From Bactericera cockerelli (lineage: Eukaryota; Arthropoda; Insecta; Hemiptera; Triozidae), in assembly GCA_024516035.1 (NCBI GenBank), contig CM044961.1, positions 7,743,796-7,807,795 of the forward strand: a stretch of 64,000 nucleotides of DNA, given 5' to 3'. Position numbers and translations under genes: made by a program. Below the pieces are notes generated by a model. That model saw only the letters and a program-made list of their open reading frames with translations. It was not told the origin of the DNA and ran no database searches. The first letter of the stretch is position 1. Each line of letters starts with the position of its first letter. Positions 1-10,549 of the stretch are shown piece by piece.

Positions 1-1150
1 GTGGAAAAATGGATCCATTTGTTGATGAACTCTTCGAAATGGATAAATGAGTTTTGTTAGTATCATTGTCACTTTTGTAAGAGCTCTCCTTCCTTGACTC
101 TTATGTAACATGAGTAACATGACAGACTTAAGTCAACAGGTGATGTGCCTCAAATTACGGAAAGAATTTTCTTTCGTGCAAGGTTCATGCTAACTGGTGC
201 TCTTACATAAAATTAAGTACCACTGCAATGAATATACTTGAAATACCACAAAAAAATATTCTCCTATGCCAAACTTTAGGGCACAATAGTTTCAAGTTTT
301 TCTGAATTTGGGAGTACAATTTTTTCCCTAATGTTTAATATTCAAACAGAAACATTTTTTTTTTTAAACATGAGACTATCTAATGAATTCAGACAGACCA
401 TCCATAATAGTCACAAAACCCAACAAGCGATCCGATTGGGAGTTTCTCCGGATTCCCGAAACCCTACATGGCCAATTCCAATTTGCCATTCGCTTCACAC
501 ACCCACATCAAAATCTCCGACCACACTCGACCGAAACAAAAGAATGAAGCTTCCTCCTCTATCGGGGTCACCAGGTTCATATACAGTATGTAAATGTACA
601 TACATACATAGATGAAGAAGTCCTCATTGGATCGATCTTAAGGTCTAACCAATTTGGCTCTTTGCGGTTCAACAAATTCAAACTTGAGATCATTACTAGT
701 CAAGTTTCTTGTTCGGCACAACCTTGGAAGACAATGAGGAAGAGATAATCCTAGCACAAATTGACTGTGGAGCATCTACTTGTCGATTCTATACAGCTGA
801 AAACGTAACTCTTTTCTTGAATTTTTAGGGTTGTTTGATAATTTTCGTTCAGGAAAATAGCAACGAAAAGTTATTGCTGGATTTGATTGCTCTGTATATG
901 AGTTTTGTTATGAACCATGCCAAATAGTTAGAAAAAACTGGCATTAAGCACTACCTTGATCAAGTTTTGTTTTTTTAATTTTACTTTGTAAATATTCCAT
1001 GTATGTGTACATTCTTACTGTAAAAAAACACTCGATCGAATTGTATAATTAAAGATTGTATTAACTCATTCGCTTTGTCAATTGTTCGCGAAGGTCACAC
1101 TGCAATGATCTTTCTGTCAATAACAGACTATGGATTGAAATACAATATTC
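1..1150. other. AT-rich sequence without recognised gene
   Basis: AT-rich DNA with short homopolymers and a small run of catacata repeats near 595-610. The open frames here are short, start at random ATGs and resemble no family I know. I see no splice-bounded exon, RNA gene or mobile-element end. Confidence 0.6.
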
Positions 1151-1154
1151 TCCA

Positions 1155-1440
1155 TGCCCACATGGAAGATATTGAAGATACTGGAATCTTCATTGCGGAA
1201 ACACGACGAGTACGCGCACGGCACGGATAGGAAGTAGCACTGACTAGCCCTCCCCCCCCCCCCCCCCCACCTCCCCGTGCTGGCTACTCCGTACTCGGGC
1301 GAGAGTTTCAAGGCGGTGAGTGAAGCCTCTCTGGTGTCAAGGTGATGGCCGCAGCATACGTCAGGTGAGGCGAACCCAACCCGGCTCTGTCAGTGTCGGG
1401 CCGAGTACGTAACGCACTCTCGACGACGCAGGCTAGCGAT
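1155..1440. other. GC-rich island with a C17 tract
   Basis: Base composition changes sharply from AT-rich flanks to GC- and CpG-rich sequence, then returns to AT at the minisatellite. It contains an uninterrupted run of 17 C (1252-1268). The sequence gtactcgggcgagag and its surroundings resemble the 5' region of a mobile element or a promoter-proximal island, but no coding frame or known motif identifies it. The open frames across it on the minus strand run into the neighbouring repeat and are not credible genes. Confidence 0.4.
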
Positions 1441-1930
1441 TGCCAAACATTACAGTGGATGACTGTAACATACAGTGTTATGTACTGTATGTTTGGCATA
1501 TAGTATTATATACTGTAACATACAGTGTTATGTACTGTATGTTTGGCATAAGTATTATATACTGTAACATACAGTGTTATATACTGTATGTTTGGCAAAG
1601 TAAGTTTATGTACTGTAACATACAGTGTTATATACTGTATGTTTGGCATATAGTTTATATACTGTAACATACAGTGTTATGTACTGTATGTTTGGCATAC
1701 AGTATTATATACTGTAACATACAGTGTTATGTACTGTATGTTTGGCATAATATGATATACTGTAACATACAGTGTTAATGTACTGTATTTGTATAGTATT
1801 GATATCTGTAACATACTATGTTATATACTGTAACATACAGTGTTATATACTGTATGTTTGGCAATACAGTGTTATATATGTATGTTTGGCAATACAGTGT
1901 TCATACTGTATGTTTGGCAAATAAGTGTAC
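1441..1930. repeat. ~50-bp minisatellite with a hairpin in each unit
   Basis: Units start with actgtaacatacagtg at about 1462, 1512, 1561, 1612, 1661, 1711, 1759 and 1827, a period of 49-51 bp; the end of the array is shortened. Most units contain aacatacagt, a 7-nt loop (gttatgt or gttatat) and actgtatgtt, a perfect 10-bp hairpin, followed by gtttggca. The array opens with an inverted half-unit (tgccaaacattacagt at 1441). A short predicted peptide across it is just the translated repeat. Function unknown. Confidence 0.9.
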
Positions 1931-1960
1931 ATACGATGTTAATACAGTACAAAACATAAA

Positions 1961-2240
1961 GTAAGAATTTGTACTAGATAAGAAAGTTGTACATACCGAC
2001 CATGTTTTTCTGAAGCAATTACAGTTGTTTGATCGTTTTTTGTTTAACATTTACATCAAATTTTTACTTTTGACCCTCGAGTATCCCGAAATTTATTGTA
2101 AACAGAAAAGTGAGAATTTGTACTAAATGAGAAGTTTACATACTATGTTTTATTCAAAATAATTGGAATAGCAGTTGTTTGATCGTTATTGGTGTAAAAT
2201 TTACATCAAATTTTTACTCTTCACCTAAATTCATTGTAGT
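1961..2240. repeat. Two-copy tandem duplication, period ~148 bp
   Basis: Two diverged copies begin with gtRagaatttgtacta at 1961 and 2109 and both contain gttgtttgatcgtt and acatcaaatttttact at matching positions. It lies directly beside the hairpin minisatellite. Confidence 0.75.
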
Positions 2241-4540
2241 TCAAAGCATGACTTTACTGTACTGATCCTCATTGTGGAGGTGGAAATACACAACAGCCAG
2301 AAGGTAAAACATTCACTATTAGACACTTCCATTACAATTTGGTTTTTCAAGTAATACCAGTCACACGAATCTCACAATTTTCAGTTTAACCCTGATCCAA
2401 GTGAAATCTGGTTCGCGACCTTCATCACTCAAGTCTTCTTGTTTGGGAAACGCTGGTTTGAGCAATTTGCCAGGGGCTGGCAACTAGTAATGTACACAAT
2501 TCGAGAGATACACCACGTTATCACTGATATAATCAATTCTATCGTAGATAGTTAGATACTTAAGTCCTCTAGTTGTCTATTTATTCTACTATGAAACTAT
2601 GGTAAGAGGTACCACAATATGACGGATAGAACATATCTATTATATCGTACTATCGTAGATAAAAATCCACAGTTGCCAAGGTGTTCTATTCTTGATGTGT
2701 GAGATTGGTCATATTGGTGTCTTAATCATATTGGAAGGCTTCATCACCGATCCTTCAGGCTATCTAGATAAAACATTAGTTGGCAACCTACTTGACTAAC
2801 TTTTTCTTTGTTTGTTCAATACAGCACAACTCATTAAGAGTTTGAAACAGATATCTTGGCACGTCCAAAGCTAAGAAAGATGAAGTCATATTCTCCCATA
2901 TTTTCAACGAACCAACATATGGAGCATGAGCTATGTGACCGAAATCCTCATCAGTCAAACCTTTCAGTGAGAAATTGTGATAAATGAATATTTACAAGCC
3001 GTTTCGGGGCTTATTGGATCTCATAAGCACTTTTTGTTCCAATTACACGGTTGCGGGATCTCCTAAATCTTCTGAGGATGGGTTTTTAGTGGAAAAAAAT
3101 CCCACACCCCGGGAAGTGAGGTGGCTGGGTGTCTTTAGAAGATTTTCCTATTCTCACTTAAAAAAAAAAAACTAATGAACTGAAAAAACCTGTGTGAAAA
3201 CTATGAAAATCACCTTCATGATTGAATATGATGGTGACTCTAATAACTATTGTTCTTCTGTTATCATCACTATCAACATTGTACGTAGTTGAGAAATTGA
3301 TTATAACCACGACAACTACTATTGTTCGTATGTTATCAGGAAGGCCTCCGTCTTATCACTCATCAGAGGACACTATCAAATTTCAAACAATGACGCGGCC
3401 TATGTCTATTGCTTCACCCGAAATAACGACATTGATTCTGTGAGAGTTACTCGTGTTAGGCTCTATTTTGTTATCTATTGTCCTTCACGATTGTATAGGC
3501 TCAATCTGATTGAATTTTTTCAAGCTAGGCTCTACTAGTGAGCTGTCTATGATTGTACATTGGGCTTCTTAGGCTTCTTGAGCTCTAAGCTCCTCAGATA
3601 TTTTCATGAGATGTCCTCCAGCTCGTCTGATAGTGTTTTTAATTTTTCTCCTGTTATAGGCTCTAGTGCCAGCTCTCTCTACCGGCTTCGTATATTAGGC
3701 TTAGGTTGATTAGGTGATTAAGCGCCGAGATAAAGTGTCATGAATTCTCTTGTTATTGAAAACGACGCATTAACATATCCTACTAATATCTCTATTTTAT
3801 TATTCTCAAGTATTTTTTGAACGCAAAATTTCGCCTTGGCAGTTCGTAGACGAGGACGGGTGAAGTGTATTCTGTACATTTTTAACTTGGCTACATGGGG
3901 CTCCATTTGAACCTCCACGTCCAAAGGCAACAACACGCTAAACACATGCGCACTATTATTTGCTTTTATTCAGATAATCATTTGCTTTTTTTATGGGACA
4001 ATTTATATAAGTCAACTGGGAACTCTAGGGAGTGTCTTTCTGAGATTGAGAAATGTCATTTTTGTCATGTACAATTTGTACATTACATAAAAAAAAACCA
4101 TAACATAAGAGTATGTTTTGAACCACCCACCAGAAAAATCACCATCAAAAACTGGACAGGGTTAGAGAAGAACTAGGAGACACACGATTTCGTCTGCAGT
4201 ACATTTTCATCAGTACCCCCCCCCCCGCACCGACATCAGAAAACAATGCCACATGTCAGAAAGATGAAATGGTGACCAAGCATTAATAGAGCAGAAGAGA
4301 GTGAGGAATAAACAGTGACAATCAGGGGACCTACAAAACTAAAACTAATACTAGGAATTGTAATGACAATAATGATGCTGAAAATGACGAAATGGCGATG
4401 GTGAAAAAAAAAGACACAAATGATAGTTAAAAAAATACAAAAATATGCCTAATATGGAGTTAAGGAGGCGGGAAAGAAGATGAAAATGTACTGGACAAAG
4501 ACTAATATAATTATGAGGGAAAAAAAATGCACAATATCAG
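2241..4540. other. AT-rich sequence without recognised gene
   Basis: I see no convincing coding frame. ORFs at 3222-3443 (+), 3718-3945 (-) and 3895-4176 (+) are below 100 residues and match nothing I recognise. There is a C-rich run near 4217-4227 and A-rich runs near 3165 and 4090. An old, decayed mobile element at 3230-3950 cannot be excluded. Confidence 0.5.
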
Positions 4541-4549
4541 ATAATTTGA

Positions 4550-5180
4550 AAAAGAGTGGGAAATAATTCTTCAGTAAAGGGGATATTGAGGATAAGCTAG
4601 AAGAAGAGAAGAAGGAAAATGAGATTATGAAAATAGAAGACACAAATCTATTTTGAAGACATGGAAAATGAATTGAGGGACAGAGGAAAGAAGAAGAGGG
4701 AAAAAACAGCAGGAGGATGAGGAGGAGAAAGCGGAAGTGGTGTAGCGAGTGAGAAGAAAGGGAGAGAAAGAAGAAATAAAAATACACATCCAAAATCGAA
4801 TCAAATGTAATTTGAAGACTTGGAAAATAAATTTGAAAGGGGAGAGAGAGAGAGAGAGAAGAAAAAAATACGAGGAGATGGAGGCAGAAGGGAAAGGGAA
4901 TGAGGAAAGAGATGGGAATAGAATAGAGAAAGGAAAGAAGTGGATTAGTGGTGAATAAAGCAAGGAGAGAGAGAAGAAAATGGAAGAGGGAAGAAGAAGG
5001 AGGAGGAGGAGAAGAAGAAGGAGAAAGGGAAGAGGAAGAAGGGAGAGAGAAGAAGAGAGGAGGGGAGGAGAAGAAGAGGAGAAAGAGAGAGAGTACGAAG
5101 AGTAGAGGTAGGAGGAGGATTAAGACAAGGAAGAGAGAAGGAAGAAAGAAGGAAGGAGAAGGAGGAGGGACAAATGACAT
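4550..5180. repeat. Long purine-rich (GA/GGA) tract
   Basis: About 600 bp in which the plus strand is almost only A and G, with GGA and GAGA microsatellite segments. It generates long spurious frames: Lys/Arg/Glu-rich on the plus strand and Ser/Pro/Leu/Phe-rich on the minus strand, including a 293-residue frame at 4449-5330 that is not a gene. Confidence 0.85.
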
Positions 5181-5320
5181 AATAGCTTCTCCTCCAATAT
5201 GCACTGTTTCCACCACATTATCAGCGGGGTCAGTGACCCCGGGTACACAGCATGCTTCATACTCAGACGTGTACGCTATTGCGTTGATGCTGTTGCAAGT
5301 ATTGCAGCTACACATACGTC

Positions 5321-5530
5321 CACACTCCATTACTCTATGGATTCCATAGAGTAATGGAGTGTGTTGTATATGTATATGGATTCCAAAAAGTATAATCTAT
5401 ACGTCCACACTCCATAACTCTATGGATTCCATAGAGTCATAGAGTAATGGAGTGTGTTGTATATGTATGTATATGGATTCCCAAAAGTAATCTACACTGC
5501 TCTATCAATTCCATAGAGTAATGGAGTGAA
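5321..5530. repeat. Tandem array of near-perfect palindromes
   Basis: 5321-5341 and 5343-5363 are perfect reverse complements (21-bp arms, 1-nt centre, with tctatggattccatag in the middle). A second unit at 5406-5456 has the same arms with an 8-bp duplication (catagagt) in its right arm and one mismatch. A third, half-size unit ends near 5530. The spacing is about 85 bp, and the linkers share ttgtatatgtat and tatggattcc. Confidence 0.9.
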
Positions 5531-5739
5531 TCCACATTAAATTAAAATGCATATATGCAGCCAATGATTGATATTACATATACCTAGTTTCAATTACCTA
5601 CTATTTGAAATCAAATTATTTTAGGAACTTCTTCTCTTTGTTCAGGTCGTTCGAGCAGATCACCCCCTCAAATCTTGTCGCAAATTCCTATTTGAATAAG
5701 ATAATATTTTGAAGGTAGAGTACATGAATTAACTTCATG

Positions 5740-5940
5740 TTAATAATAATAATAAGACACTTTCTTTACTGCCCGATGAGGACTAAAGGGTCCCTATATT
5801 CAGGTAGTTCTCTGGTGTCATTATTATGAGGTCAAATTCTCAAGTAAAAATTCAAGCATTGGATGGGATTCGACCAAACGGTTCTCTACACCACCTCTTT
5901 AACCAGAATAGCTCCTTGGCCACTTAATCATCAGTGCACG
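5740..5940 (-). mobile_element. tRNA-derived SINE-like copy (family A), diverged
   Basis: On the minus strand the copy starts at gtgcactgat, runs through a tRNA-like body with a B-box-like ggtcgaatccc and ccaatgcttgaattttta, and ends in a (TTA)n tail at 5740-5755. It matches the clearer copies at 15391-15585 and 25984-26183. Its internal promoter boxes are degraded. Confidence 0.7.
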
Positions 5941-6089
5941 CTAGCTCATTTTTATCATTATTATTTTTTTAACAACATTAAATTTATCTGTCAAAGATAC
6001 ACTTATTACAATAACAATAATAGGAAGGTATACCCGTCTTCAAAGATAAAAACTGTGAAGAAGACGGGGCGGGGAGTGTGGAGGAAAAC

Positions 6090-6180
6090 GGGGGAGAACT
6101 GCAAGTGACGAGAATTGCTTGTCACCTTGCTGTAGTTCTGTGGTTCGAGTCCCCAGTATAATAGAATAGAATAGAATAAT
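6090..6180 (+). repeat. Possible tRNA-derived fragment with (AGAAT)n tail
   Basis: The B-box-like string gtggttcgagtcccc is followed directly by agaatagaatagaata. No A box or cloverleaf is convincing. Similar AGAAT runs follow or precede other tRNA-like pieces at 24725-24750 and 28000-28015. Confidence 0.35.
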
Positions 6181-6252
6181 AATGTTTATTTGTAATATTA
6201 TGTTACAATATAAATGACAAATTACTGAGATAAACTTAAAATATAAATATGG

Positions 6253-6523
6253 CAATGAATTTATAATGAACAAGCAGGCTGTCGCCCGCTTTGCGGGCCG
6301 AGGCATGGCCGTGAAAGCAAAAAATCCTTTTTCGCCAATGGCAGGTGTTGTAGTGGGAATTTCGAAAAATCCCGTCTTATTGCACATCTAGACTATAAGA
6401 CAAAGCTACCTACCAAATTTCAGCTTCCTAGGACTTACGGTTTGGGCTGTAGAGCGATGATCAGTCAGTGGTCAGTGAGTGACTTTGACATTTATATATT
6501 AAGATTTCATTATAAATTCATTG
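6253..6523 (-). mobile_element. Short Helitron-like insert inside a palindrome
   Basis: On the minus strand the ~235-bp insert (6271-6505) begins A|TCTTAATATATAAA. It contains internal text typical of insect non-autonomous Helitrons (a segment like gaaatttggtaggtagctttg) and ends with a perfect 6-bp hairpin gcccgc-aaa-gcgggc (6284-6298) about 13 nt before its end, ...CTTG|T. This matches the Helitron plan of 5' TC, 3' hairpin and A-T insertion, although CTTG is not the canonical CTRR. The 18-bp flanks 6253-6270 and 6506-6523 are perfect reverse complements, so the target looks like a palindrome split at its centre. Alternatively these could be terminal inverted repeats of a MITE. Confidence 0.5.
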
Positions 6524-6975
6524 TAAATAGCCAGTATAATGAATTTCAAGCGGCTGTGACACAACTTTTGTGAATGAATCACACAAAACTCACGATTTCC
6601 CCCGCCTTTCATTTCTAGAAGCTAAGCAAGAAAGAGACTTAACACGCAGGAATTTCCATAGGTTTTCCAAGGTAATGCATGTTTTTTATCAGCTATTCCT
6701 CCGCTTTTCTAGAAGCAAAAAAAAAGACTAAAACCATACAACACCGGCTAAATAAAGTCCTTTAGGTTTTTCAAGGTAATGCATCTTTTTTTATCTATAT
6801 CTATAAAAGAAAGCTGTCTGTATGTGTGTGTGTATGTATGTATGTATGTTCTTTATACAAATCCACACCGTTTGACCGAGAAACCTGAAATTTTGCACAT
6901 AGGTCCGCTTGGATCAGGAAATTCTTCTAGGCTAGATTATATCTCCCTGAGGTTAAGCTACAATGAGTAAGGATA

Positions 6976-7403
6976 AAAATGGATGGGTGACGCAAAAAAA
7001 ATGCACGTTTTTTGACATAAATGACATTTTTTCTCGAAATTTGTCGCGACGACCTATCAACTCAAAGCGAGAAAGTTTTAGGCAAGGGCTTGAGCTTTCA
7101 ATTGACATATCGATCGCGAATTTCTGATGAGCCGTTCTTGAGCTACGCCGGGTAAGGTAAAAAAATGGATGGGTAACATGTAAAATATTCACGTTTTTTG
7201 ACCTAAATGACATTTTTTCTCGAAATTTGAAGTGACGACCTATCAACTCAGAGCGAGAAAGTTTTAGGCAAGGGTTTAGGCTTTCATTTGACATATTGAT
7301 CGCGAAATTCTGATGAGCCATTCTTGAGCTACGCCGGGGAAGGCCAGAAAATAGATGGGCGACAAAAAATATTCAGGTTTTTTTTCAAACCTAAATGACA
7401 TTT
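6976..7403 (+). repeat. 185-bp tandem repeat, ~2.3 copies
   Basis: Units start at aatggatgggtgac (6979), aatggatgggtaac (7163) and atagatgggcgac (about 7349), and share acattttttctcgaaattt, gagaaagttttaggcaaggg and ttgagctacgccggg. The third unit is cut at catttt by the TG tract. It sits inside the candidate Helitron. Confidence 0.85.
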
Positions 7404-7596
7404 TGTGTGTGTGTGTGTGGTGTGTGTGTGTGGTGTGTGTGTGGTGTGTGTGTGTGTGGTGTGTGTGTGTGTGTGGTGTGTGTGTGTATGGTGTGTGGTG
7501 TGTGTGTGTGTGGGTGTGTGTGTGTAGTGGTGTGTGTGGTGTGTGTGTGTGGTGTGTGTGTGTGTGTGTGTGGTGTGTGTGTGTGTGTGTGTGGTG

Positions 7597-7627
<31 letters not shown>

Positions 7628-7674
7628 TGTGGTGTGTGTGTGGTGTGTTGTGTGTGTGTGTGGTTGTGTTGTGT

Positions 7675-7716
<42 letters not shown>

Positions 7717-7925
7717 TGGGTGTGTGGTGTGGTGTGTGTGTGTGTGTGTGTGGTTTGTGTGTGGTGTGTGTGTGGTGGTGTGTGTGTGTGTGGTGTGTGT
7801 GTGTGGTGTGTGTGGTGTGTGTGGGTGTGTGTGGTGTGTGTGGTGTGGTGTGGTGTGTGTGTGTGGGTGTGTGTGTGTGGTGTGTGTGGTTGTGTGTGGT
7901 TGGTGTGTGTGGTGTGGTGTGGCGA
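7404..7925. repeat. Long TG/TGG microsatellite
   Basis: About 520 bp of (TG)n interrupted by GG. It opens frames rich in Val/Cys/Trp on the plus strand and His/Thr/Pro on the minus strand, up to 253 residues; none is a gene. It probably expanded at a catttTGTGTG start inside a 185-bp repeat unit. Confidence 0.95.
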
Positions 7926-8035
7926 GGGTGTTGATGGCGGCGAGCGGGGTGTAACCCGCTAGTGAGCTATATAGGAGAGGCGTAAAGTCCCACGGCCATT
8001 TTGACATTTTCATGTCTTTGCTCTGGCACATAACC

Positions 8036-8210
8036 AAAATTATGTGACGAAATTGTGTAACGAAAATATGTAACGATATTATGTAACGATATTATGTAAC
8101 GAAATATCGAATTGTAAAGGGAGAGAAGTCTTCTAATATCGGATATCGATATTATGGTGTCGATATTATCGATATACCTAATATCGATATTTTCGTTTCG
8201 ATATTGCAAC
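8036..8210. repeat. Short-period ATGTAACGA and ATATCGAT repeats
   Basis: About five units of tatgtaacgat-like sequence at 8038-8110 are followed by an ATCGATAT-rich stretch with several copies of tatcgatatta and its complement. Weak palindromes occur throughout. No gene. Confidence 0.7.
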
Positions 8211-8514
8211 CCTAAGAGAAGAGGGAAAGTGTGTGTCATGCGCACAATACGAAATTTGGTCAGTTGGGTTTTGGACCTTGAATAGTAAAGATGAAAATGT
8301 CGAAATGGTTGCAGACTCGTATGCAAGCGTTTTTAGGTTTTTTTTATGTATTTTATATCAGCTCGGGGAGAGGCATAAATTCTTTGAAGCCTTTTTAAGT
8401 ATCCGCCGAGGCCCATAAATCCTGCTCAGCCCTTTTTCTTCATATATACTAGAAAAAGACCTTCGCCGAAGATAAACGAACTGGGTATTAGGAGATTACG
8501 CTCGACGGGAAAAG

Positions 8515-8705
8515 TACGATAAGAATTGGGAGGAGGAGAGTATCAGGAGGGAGGAGAGAGATAGAGGAGGAGAGGGAGAGATAGAGGGAGGGGAGGGAGG
8601 AGAGAGAGGAAGAGGAGGATAGAGGAGAGAGAGAGAGGGAGAGAGGAGGGAGAGAGAGGTAGAGAGAGGAGGGAGGGAGGAGAGAGAAAGAGAGGAGAGA
8701 GAGAG

Positions 8706-8758
<53 letters not shown>

Positions 8759-8970
8759 GAGAGAGAGAGAGAGGGAGATGGAGATAGAGTTAGAGGGAGA
8801 GAGAAAGGTAAATAAAGGACATCAGTGAAGGAGAACATTATGTTCATGTTTTCCTATTACACTGTCAGTAGATGAGAGAGAAGGGAGGGAAGGAGTGAGA
8901 GAGGGAGGGAGGGAAGGAGAGAGGGAGGGAGGGAAGGAGAGAGAGAGAGAGAGAAAGAGGGAGGAAGGTT
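8515..8970. repeat. GA/GGA microsatellite tracts
   Basis: Purine-only tract with (GA)n and (GGGA)n segments at 8515-8815 and 8870-8970. The pieces aggtaaataaaggac (8806) and aggttaataaaggac (8966) repeat after each tract, so the tract-plus-tail unit is itself duplicated. Confidence 0.9.
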
Positions 8971-9069
8971 AATAAAGGACCATGCTGAGGAAAAACAAAG
9001 GCACACTCGTGCACGAGTTTTAAACACACGTGTGGACAATTCAGGAAATCGAGATTGAGAGGATAAACA

Positions 9070-9113
9070 AGTGTGTGTGTGTGTGTGTGTGTGTTGTAAG
9101 TGACACAGAAAGG

Positions 9114-9172
<59 letters not shown>

Positions 9173-9244
9173 TTGTAAGTGACACAGAAAGGTTGTGTGT
9201 GTGTGTGTTTGTTGTAAGTGACACAGAAAGGTTGTGTGTGTGTG
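9070..9244. repeat. TG microsatellite with a repeated insert
   Basis: (TG)n interrupted three times by the unit tgttgtaagtgacacagaaa (about 9093, 9170, 9209) followed by ggttgtg. It is a compound, higher-order repeat. Confidence 0.9.
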
Positions 9245-9440
9245 ATTTAAAGAAGTGTGTTTAGTACACCAGTATTAACATAGTCAAGTAACGTATATAC
9301 TGGACATGGCATTTACTTTTCCTGTAAAACACAATTAAAAGAGAGTCTTTTCAAAAGGAGCTTTTTATTTATTTCATTATTGAAAGAAACCACACAGTAA
9401 AATGCAGAATAAATCAAAGCTCTTGGGAAGAAATCCAGCC

Positions 9441-9494
9441 TAAGCGATCCACACAAACAGCGAAATACACTTAACATTTCTCAAGGCTCCAAAA
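9441..9494 (+). repeat. Interspersed repeat, copy 1 of 2
   Basis: It contains aagcgatcc, cgaaatacact and aacatttctcaagg in the same order and spacing as 16286-16340. The family is unknown; only the ~55-bp core is alignable by eye. Confidence 0.55.
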
Positions 9495-9599
9495 TATATT
9501 TTTTAGAAGAGAGAAATATCGTGAACAAGATATAATAAAAGAGGGGGGGAATAAGAATAATACTCTGCAGCCGCAATATGGCCGTTCACACGAAATTTG

Positions 9600-9747
9600 A
9601 GTAAATTTCAAGGTAAGAGAGATTGAAGGAGAAAAAGAGAAAGAGAAAAAAGATAGAGAGAGGCATGAGAAAATTAGAGTGGAAATCTGGAAAGAGTAAG
9701 AAAATTAGAGAAAAAGATTTATAATAGAGAAGGGGGAGGGAAAAGGA

Positions 9748-9801
<54 letters not shown>

Positions 9802-9940
9802 GGGAGGGAGATACAGATAAAACAGCTAAGGGAAGAGAAGTCCAAGGGAGAAGAATAAGAGAATTGAATTGAGAAGGAAGAGAAAGATGGGGACGAGAGA
9901 TATGGAGCGAGAGAGAGAGAGAGAGAGAGAGACAGTAATC
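9600..9940. repeat. Purine-rich tract with (GA)n
   Basis: Plus-strand A+G-rich sequence with a pure (GA)n run at about 9748-9798 and another at 9908-9931. Predicted Leu/Ser frames on the minus strand are artefacts. Confidence 0.9.
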
Positions 9941-10170
9941 AGGTAATGGGAGGTATTTTCCACCCACTAGGGTTGGCTGGGGTTAAGGTCTCGGAGCTCC
10001 CCAAACACAACTCTGAACGCTGTACTCCCCAATGGGGTGCGTTCAGGTCTCGCTAACATTTTAGAATTTCTACATCAACTTGACATTGTCAGCATTACTT
10101 GAACTTTTTTATTTATAAAAAAAAACCACGTGGATTAATTTGTAATGAATGAGTGATACATTCAATATTA

Positions 10171-10281
10171 GACTGCATCCGAGTTACGACCAGAGGCATG
10201 GCCCCCTGTTTATTTTTCCTAACCCTTCACTACAAAATGAGGCATTGCCGTACATTGTTTCGGGACTGAATTCGGCGCCAC
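10171..10281 (+). repeat. Interspersed repeat D, full-length copy
   Basis: About 110 bp with the ordered markers gagttacgaccag, aggcatggccccc, ttatttttcctaaccctt, gaggcattgccgtaca, tttcgggactgaattcgg. Matching copies lie at 27131-27249, 23251-23341 and, partially, 21001-21050. It has no coding capacity and is probably the end of a larger transposable element. Confidence 0.75.
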
Positions 10282-10298
10282 CGATATTTTCATGTTTG

Positions 10299-10450
10299 TA
10301 TGAGAAAAAAAAATTAAGCAAAAATTAAGAAAAGAAAATATTTCAATATGTATGAAAAAAAAATTAAGCAAAAATTAAGAAAAGAAAATATTTCAATATG
10401 TATGAAAAAAAAATTAAGCAAAAATTAAGAAAAGAAAATATTCCAATATG
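10299..10450. repeat. Three exact ~50-bp tandem repeats
   Basis: tatgaaaaaaaaattaagca-type units start at 10299, 10351 and 10401. They are nearly identical, so the duplication is very recent or an assembly effect. Confidence 0.9.
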
Positions 10451-10549
10451 AACTCACAGCTGTTCCGAGAGCTTGGAATGTAATATGAATTGCGGGAAAG
10501 GGGAAAAAAAGGGAATGCCACAAGAGCAAAGATTATAGAATAGATAAGG

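Larger units (their letters stand above)
6794..7962 (+). mobile_element. Candidate non-autonomous Helitron
   Basis: The left end reads A|TCTATATCTATAAAAGAAAG, close to the usual insect Helitron 5' end. The right end has a 6-bp stem (agcggg 7943-7948, cccgct 7955-7960) and finishes CTAG|T at 7959-7962, giving the expected insertion between A and T with 5' TC and 3' CTRR. The interior carries phrases common in such elements (ccgtttgaccgagaaacc, gaaattttgcacatagg), then about 2.3 copies of a 185-bp tandem repeat and a 520-bp TG tract. No Rep/helicase frame is present, so it would need an autonomous partner. The hairpin touches the terminus instead of sitting about 10 nt inside, which lowers confidence. 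Confidence 0.5.

Noticed and set aside
1441..1930. Possible CRISPR-like array
   Set aside because: Repeats are adjacent with short similar linkers, not unique spacers, and the context is eukaryotic.
4449..5330. 293-residue minus-strand frame rich in Ser, Pro, Leu and Phe
   Set aside because: It is the complement of a purine-rich tract, with the opposite frames also open, and shows no domain.
7276..8037. 253-residue His/Thr/Pro-rich frame and overlapping Val/Cys frames
   Set aside because: They are translations of the TG microsatellite in several frames; no start context, domain or non-repeat core.
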